A DNA stretch of 5,175 nt from a bacterium. GTDB lineage: Bacteria > Zixibacteria > MSB-5A5 > GN15 > FEB-12. The stretch spans positions 1 to 5,175 of the forward strand of contig JAUXBJ010000185.1 in the NCBI GenBank assembly GCA_030619425.1. The letters are read 5' to 3'. Numbering within the stretch: the stretch's first letter is position 1; each line of letters begins with the position of its first letter. The notes under the pieces are model-generated. The model saw only the letters and a program-made list of their open reading frames with translations, was not told the DNA's origin and made no database searches. Of this stretch, positions 3,317-5,175 are shown piece by piece. Made by a program: the position numbers and the translations under genes.

Positions 3317-5175
3317 ATGGTGAACCAGAACAACATCGGTATTGATCTGTTGTTGGGTGTCGGCCTCTCACCAGAGGTTACGACGTCCGCAGGAGGTCAG
3401 CAGAGTGTCGACGGCAGCGGATTGCCGTTTGCCGATGTGCTCAATGATCTACTGATGTCATGGCCCGGCGGTGCGGCGCGACCGGTTGCCCACGGTGCTG
3501 GAGAAGCTGTCAAGAAGGCTCCGTTCAGTATGGCGTCAGCGACCGACGACTCGCCCTCCAAAATTATGGACGCATCGAAGCTGGTGGCGAAGTCGAGTCC
3601 TCGGACAACACCGCTATCGACGACACCCCTGGTTGCCGGGGTCTTAGTGAACGCCAATGAGAGTTCGGAAGTAATTCCGGGCCGGCCTTCACAGGTCGCT
3701 GACAAACTTCCCGCAACCGCTGTCGAGAAGAACCTGGTCGCGTTCAACAATGACATACTGGCCGAACTGCCGGAACGTCCGTTAGTCATGAAAGTATCAG
3801 CTCGGCCGGTCGTTGACGGAACGGCTGCGGACCTTCCGTCCGGCCGGTGCGAGATTATAGCCTCCAAAGTGAGCGACGGTAGTCTCCATCTCACTCTCGC
3901 CAATCCCAAAAAAGGTGCTGCCCCGGTTGAATTGACCATTCCGACCAACCTGTTATCGAGCAGTCCAAAAACACTTGCCACACTCGCGCCAATAACCGAT
4001 CGGGTTGATCTCGGCATAGCCCCGAAACAGATTCCCGACCTTGATCAGTTGCTGGCCCGTCTCAATCTGAAACAGCTTGAAGTCAGCAATGCCGGCGTCA
4101 AAGGTGAGAACACAAACGAACCCGTCAGGATCACTCTGACCGGCGAGCATAGTGGTCGCAAGCTCACACTCAAGGGATTGCTCCCACGTGAACAAGGCCA
4201 CGCTCAGGTTACGAGCGACAAATCGACGCCGAGCACTCCCAAGATGGAACTGCCCATACAATCGAAAACTCCTGTCACGAAAGACGGTACGCCCGTTCGG
4301 ATAACTCCCGGGGTACCCCAGGCGAAGATCGAAACCCAACCGATGCTGGATGATCCAATCCGGTTGACGCCCCGCACCCCTCAGAAGGGCGAGGCCGTGC
4401 CAAGGCAACCAATCGCTGAGCCGACGGCAAACCATCGGACAACCCTCAGTCGCGCGGCGTCGCATCCAGTTATGATAGAGCCAACGCCGGCTTTGAAGGC
4501 GAAATCAGAAGTTAATCAGAAAAGTAGAAATCAGACGTCGAGCGTACGGCTGGGTTCACCATCGGTGATCGATGAATCGACTAAATCACTGCTTACACTC
4601 ACGCGTCCCCTTACCGGTGTCGGTTCCGTGGTCCGTGATGCGAACCTGACCGACCTCAAGATGCTTCCCGGCCTCGCCAAACAATCCGGCCTCGGTGCAA
4701 CCACCTTCACGCTCGGCGATGATACTCAAAGCGCTGATCCCTTCGCTGGTCTGAACACCTGGGGAACTGCGGGCCGGATCGACGGCAAAGAGATACCTAC
4801 CCGGACGGTTCGTTTCAGCCTCCCGGACAATCTCCAGGCAAAACTTCAACCGAACGGTCAGAGCATCTCCATCAAAATCGAACCGGAGCATCTCGGACCG
4901 GCGCGTCTCTCGCTGACGATAAACCACGACAAGTTAAGAGCACGCGTGATCGTAGAAACCGCCGAGGTGAAAGCTCTGGTCGAGCGTTCGCTGGATCGCC
5001 TGGTCCAGCAGTTGACCAAAGCAGGAATAGAAATCGACAAGATCGAGGTAGCTCTCGATGGTCGTCAGGCCGGAGAAGAGTTGTTCGACCGCCGCCGACA
5101 GTGGCACCGTCCAACGCGTCCAGGCAATCCTGATCCGGATACGCTGGCGGAACTGAAACAAGCAGGTACGATTCC
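3317..5175 (+). CDS. fliK: Flagellar hook-length control protein FliK (3' end beyond window)
   Basis: One frame is open without a stop from ATG 3317 to the right edge, giving at least 619 residues. FliK is an exported molecular ruler that measures the growing hook and then, through its C-terminal domain, makes FlhB switch export from rod/hook to filament proteins. The C-terminal Flg_hook domain is clear at about 498-585: a VRFSLPDNLQ strand, then IKIEPEHLGPARLSL (519-533 region, with the hallmark EPxxLGP), RARVIVETAEVKALVERSL, and a helix ending in the GIEIDKIEVAL strand. A charged tail follows (FDRRRQWHRP) and is cut by the window. Residues 1-490 are poorly conserved, as usual for FliK, with a Pro/Thr/Lys-rich stretch about 290-435 containing near-repeats PVRITPGVPQ (326-335) and PIRLTPRTPQ (347-356). 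The start follows the motE stop by two bases; a GTG at 3314 in the same frame overlaps that stop by one base and would add one residue, so translation is probably coupled. It is notably longer than Salmonella FliK (405 residues). Confidence 0.9.
   Translation, partial: MVNQNNIGIDLLLGVGLSPEVTTSAGGQQSVDGSGLPFADVLNDLLMSWPGGAARPVAHGAGEAVKKAPFSMASATDDSPSKIMDASKLVAKSSPRTTPLSTTPLVAGVLVNANESSEVIPGRPSQVADKLPATAVEKNLVAFNNDILAELPERPLVMKVSARPVVDGTAADLPSGRCEIIASKVSDGSLHLTLANPKKGAAPVELTIPTNLLSSSPKTLATLAPITDRVDLGIAPKQIPDLDQLLARLNLKQLEVSNAGVKGENTNEPVRITLTGEHSGRKLTLKGLLPREQGHAQVTSDKSTPSTPKMELPIQSKTPVTKDGTPVRITPGVPQAKIETQPMLDDPIRLTPRTPQKGEAVPRQPIAEPTANHRTTLSRAASHPVMIEPTPALKAKSEVNQKSRNQTSSVRLGSPSVIDESTKSLLTLTRPLTGVGSVVRDANLTDLKMLPGLAKQSGLGATTFTLGDDTQSADPFAGLNTWGTAGRIDGKEIPTRTVRFSLPDNLQAKLQPNGQSISIKIEPEHLGPARLSLTINHDKLRARVIVETAEVKALVERSLDRLVQQLTKAGIEIDKIEVALDGRQAGEELFDRRRQWHRPTRPGNPDPDTLAELKQAGTI

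Noticed and set aside
3397..4017. 206-codon minus-strand frame opposite fliK
   Set aside because: It is low-complexity Ser/Thr/Ala-rich translation opposite a continuous FliK frame in a codon-biased GC-rich gene.

Overview
The window comes from a flagellated, diderm-type bacterium of moderately high G+C, by eye. It carries three complete protein genes and one that runs off the right edge. Gene content and style (MtaB, MotE, FliK, sigma-54-type promoter, palindromic intergenic repeats) would suit an uncultured FCB-group lineage such as Zixibacteria. That placement is an impression from gene content only; no marker in the window proves it.

Layout: (1) 1-337 has no convincing complete gene. It holds a possible 14-residue C-terminal tail of an upstream gene at the left edge, an imperfect direct repeat, and near 238-306 two hairpins, one of them terminator-like for the gene that follows. 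(2) 338-742, minus strand, is a small bacteriohemerythrin that lacks two of the five canonical iron-ligand histidines. (3) 743-1040 is a divergent intergenic region with several short inverted repeats, a perfect extended -10 promoter pointing right, and a hairpin plus T-run in the predicted leader. (4) 1041-2345, plus strand, is mtaB, a radical-SAM methylthiotransferase that makes ms2t6A37 in tRNA. (5) 2346-2540 is intergenic and carries a near-consensus sigma-54 promoter. (6) 2541-3314 encodes a MotE/YlxF-type membrane-anchored flagellar protein, followed two bases later by fliK (3317 to the right edge), the hook-length ruler and export-switch protein.

The last two genes form a tight pair, almost certainly the start of a flagellar operon continuing beyond the window (flgD and flgE are the usual next genes, not seen here). 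The sigma-54-type promoter 29 bases ahead of motE fits the control of hook and basal-body genes seen in several bacterial lineages. mtaB is a tRNA housekeeping gene and the hemerythrin is a separate divergent unit; nothing ties them functionally to the flagellar pair. I see no CRISPR array, rRNA, tRNA or insertion sequence, and no clear new multi-gene system. The most unusual points are the half-ligand hemerythrin, the sigma-54 site, and the leader structure ahead of mtaB.
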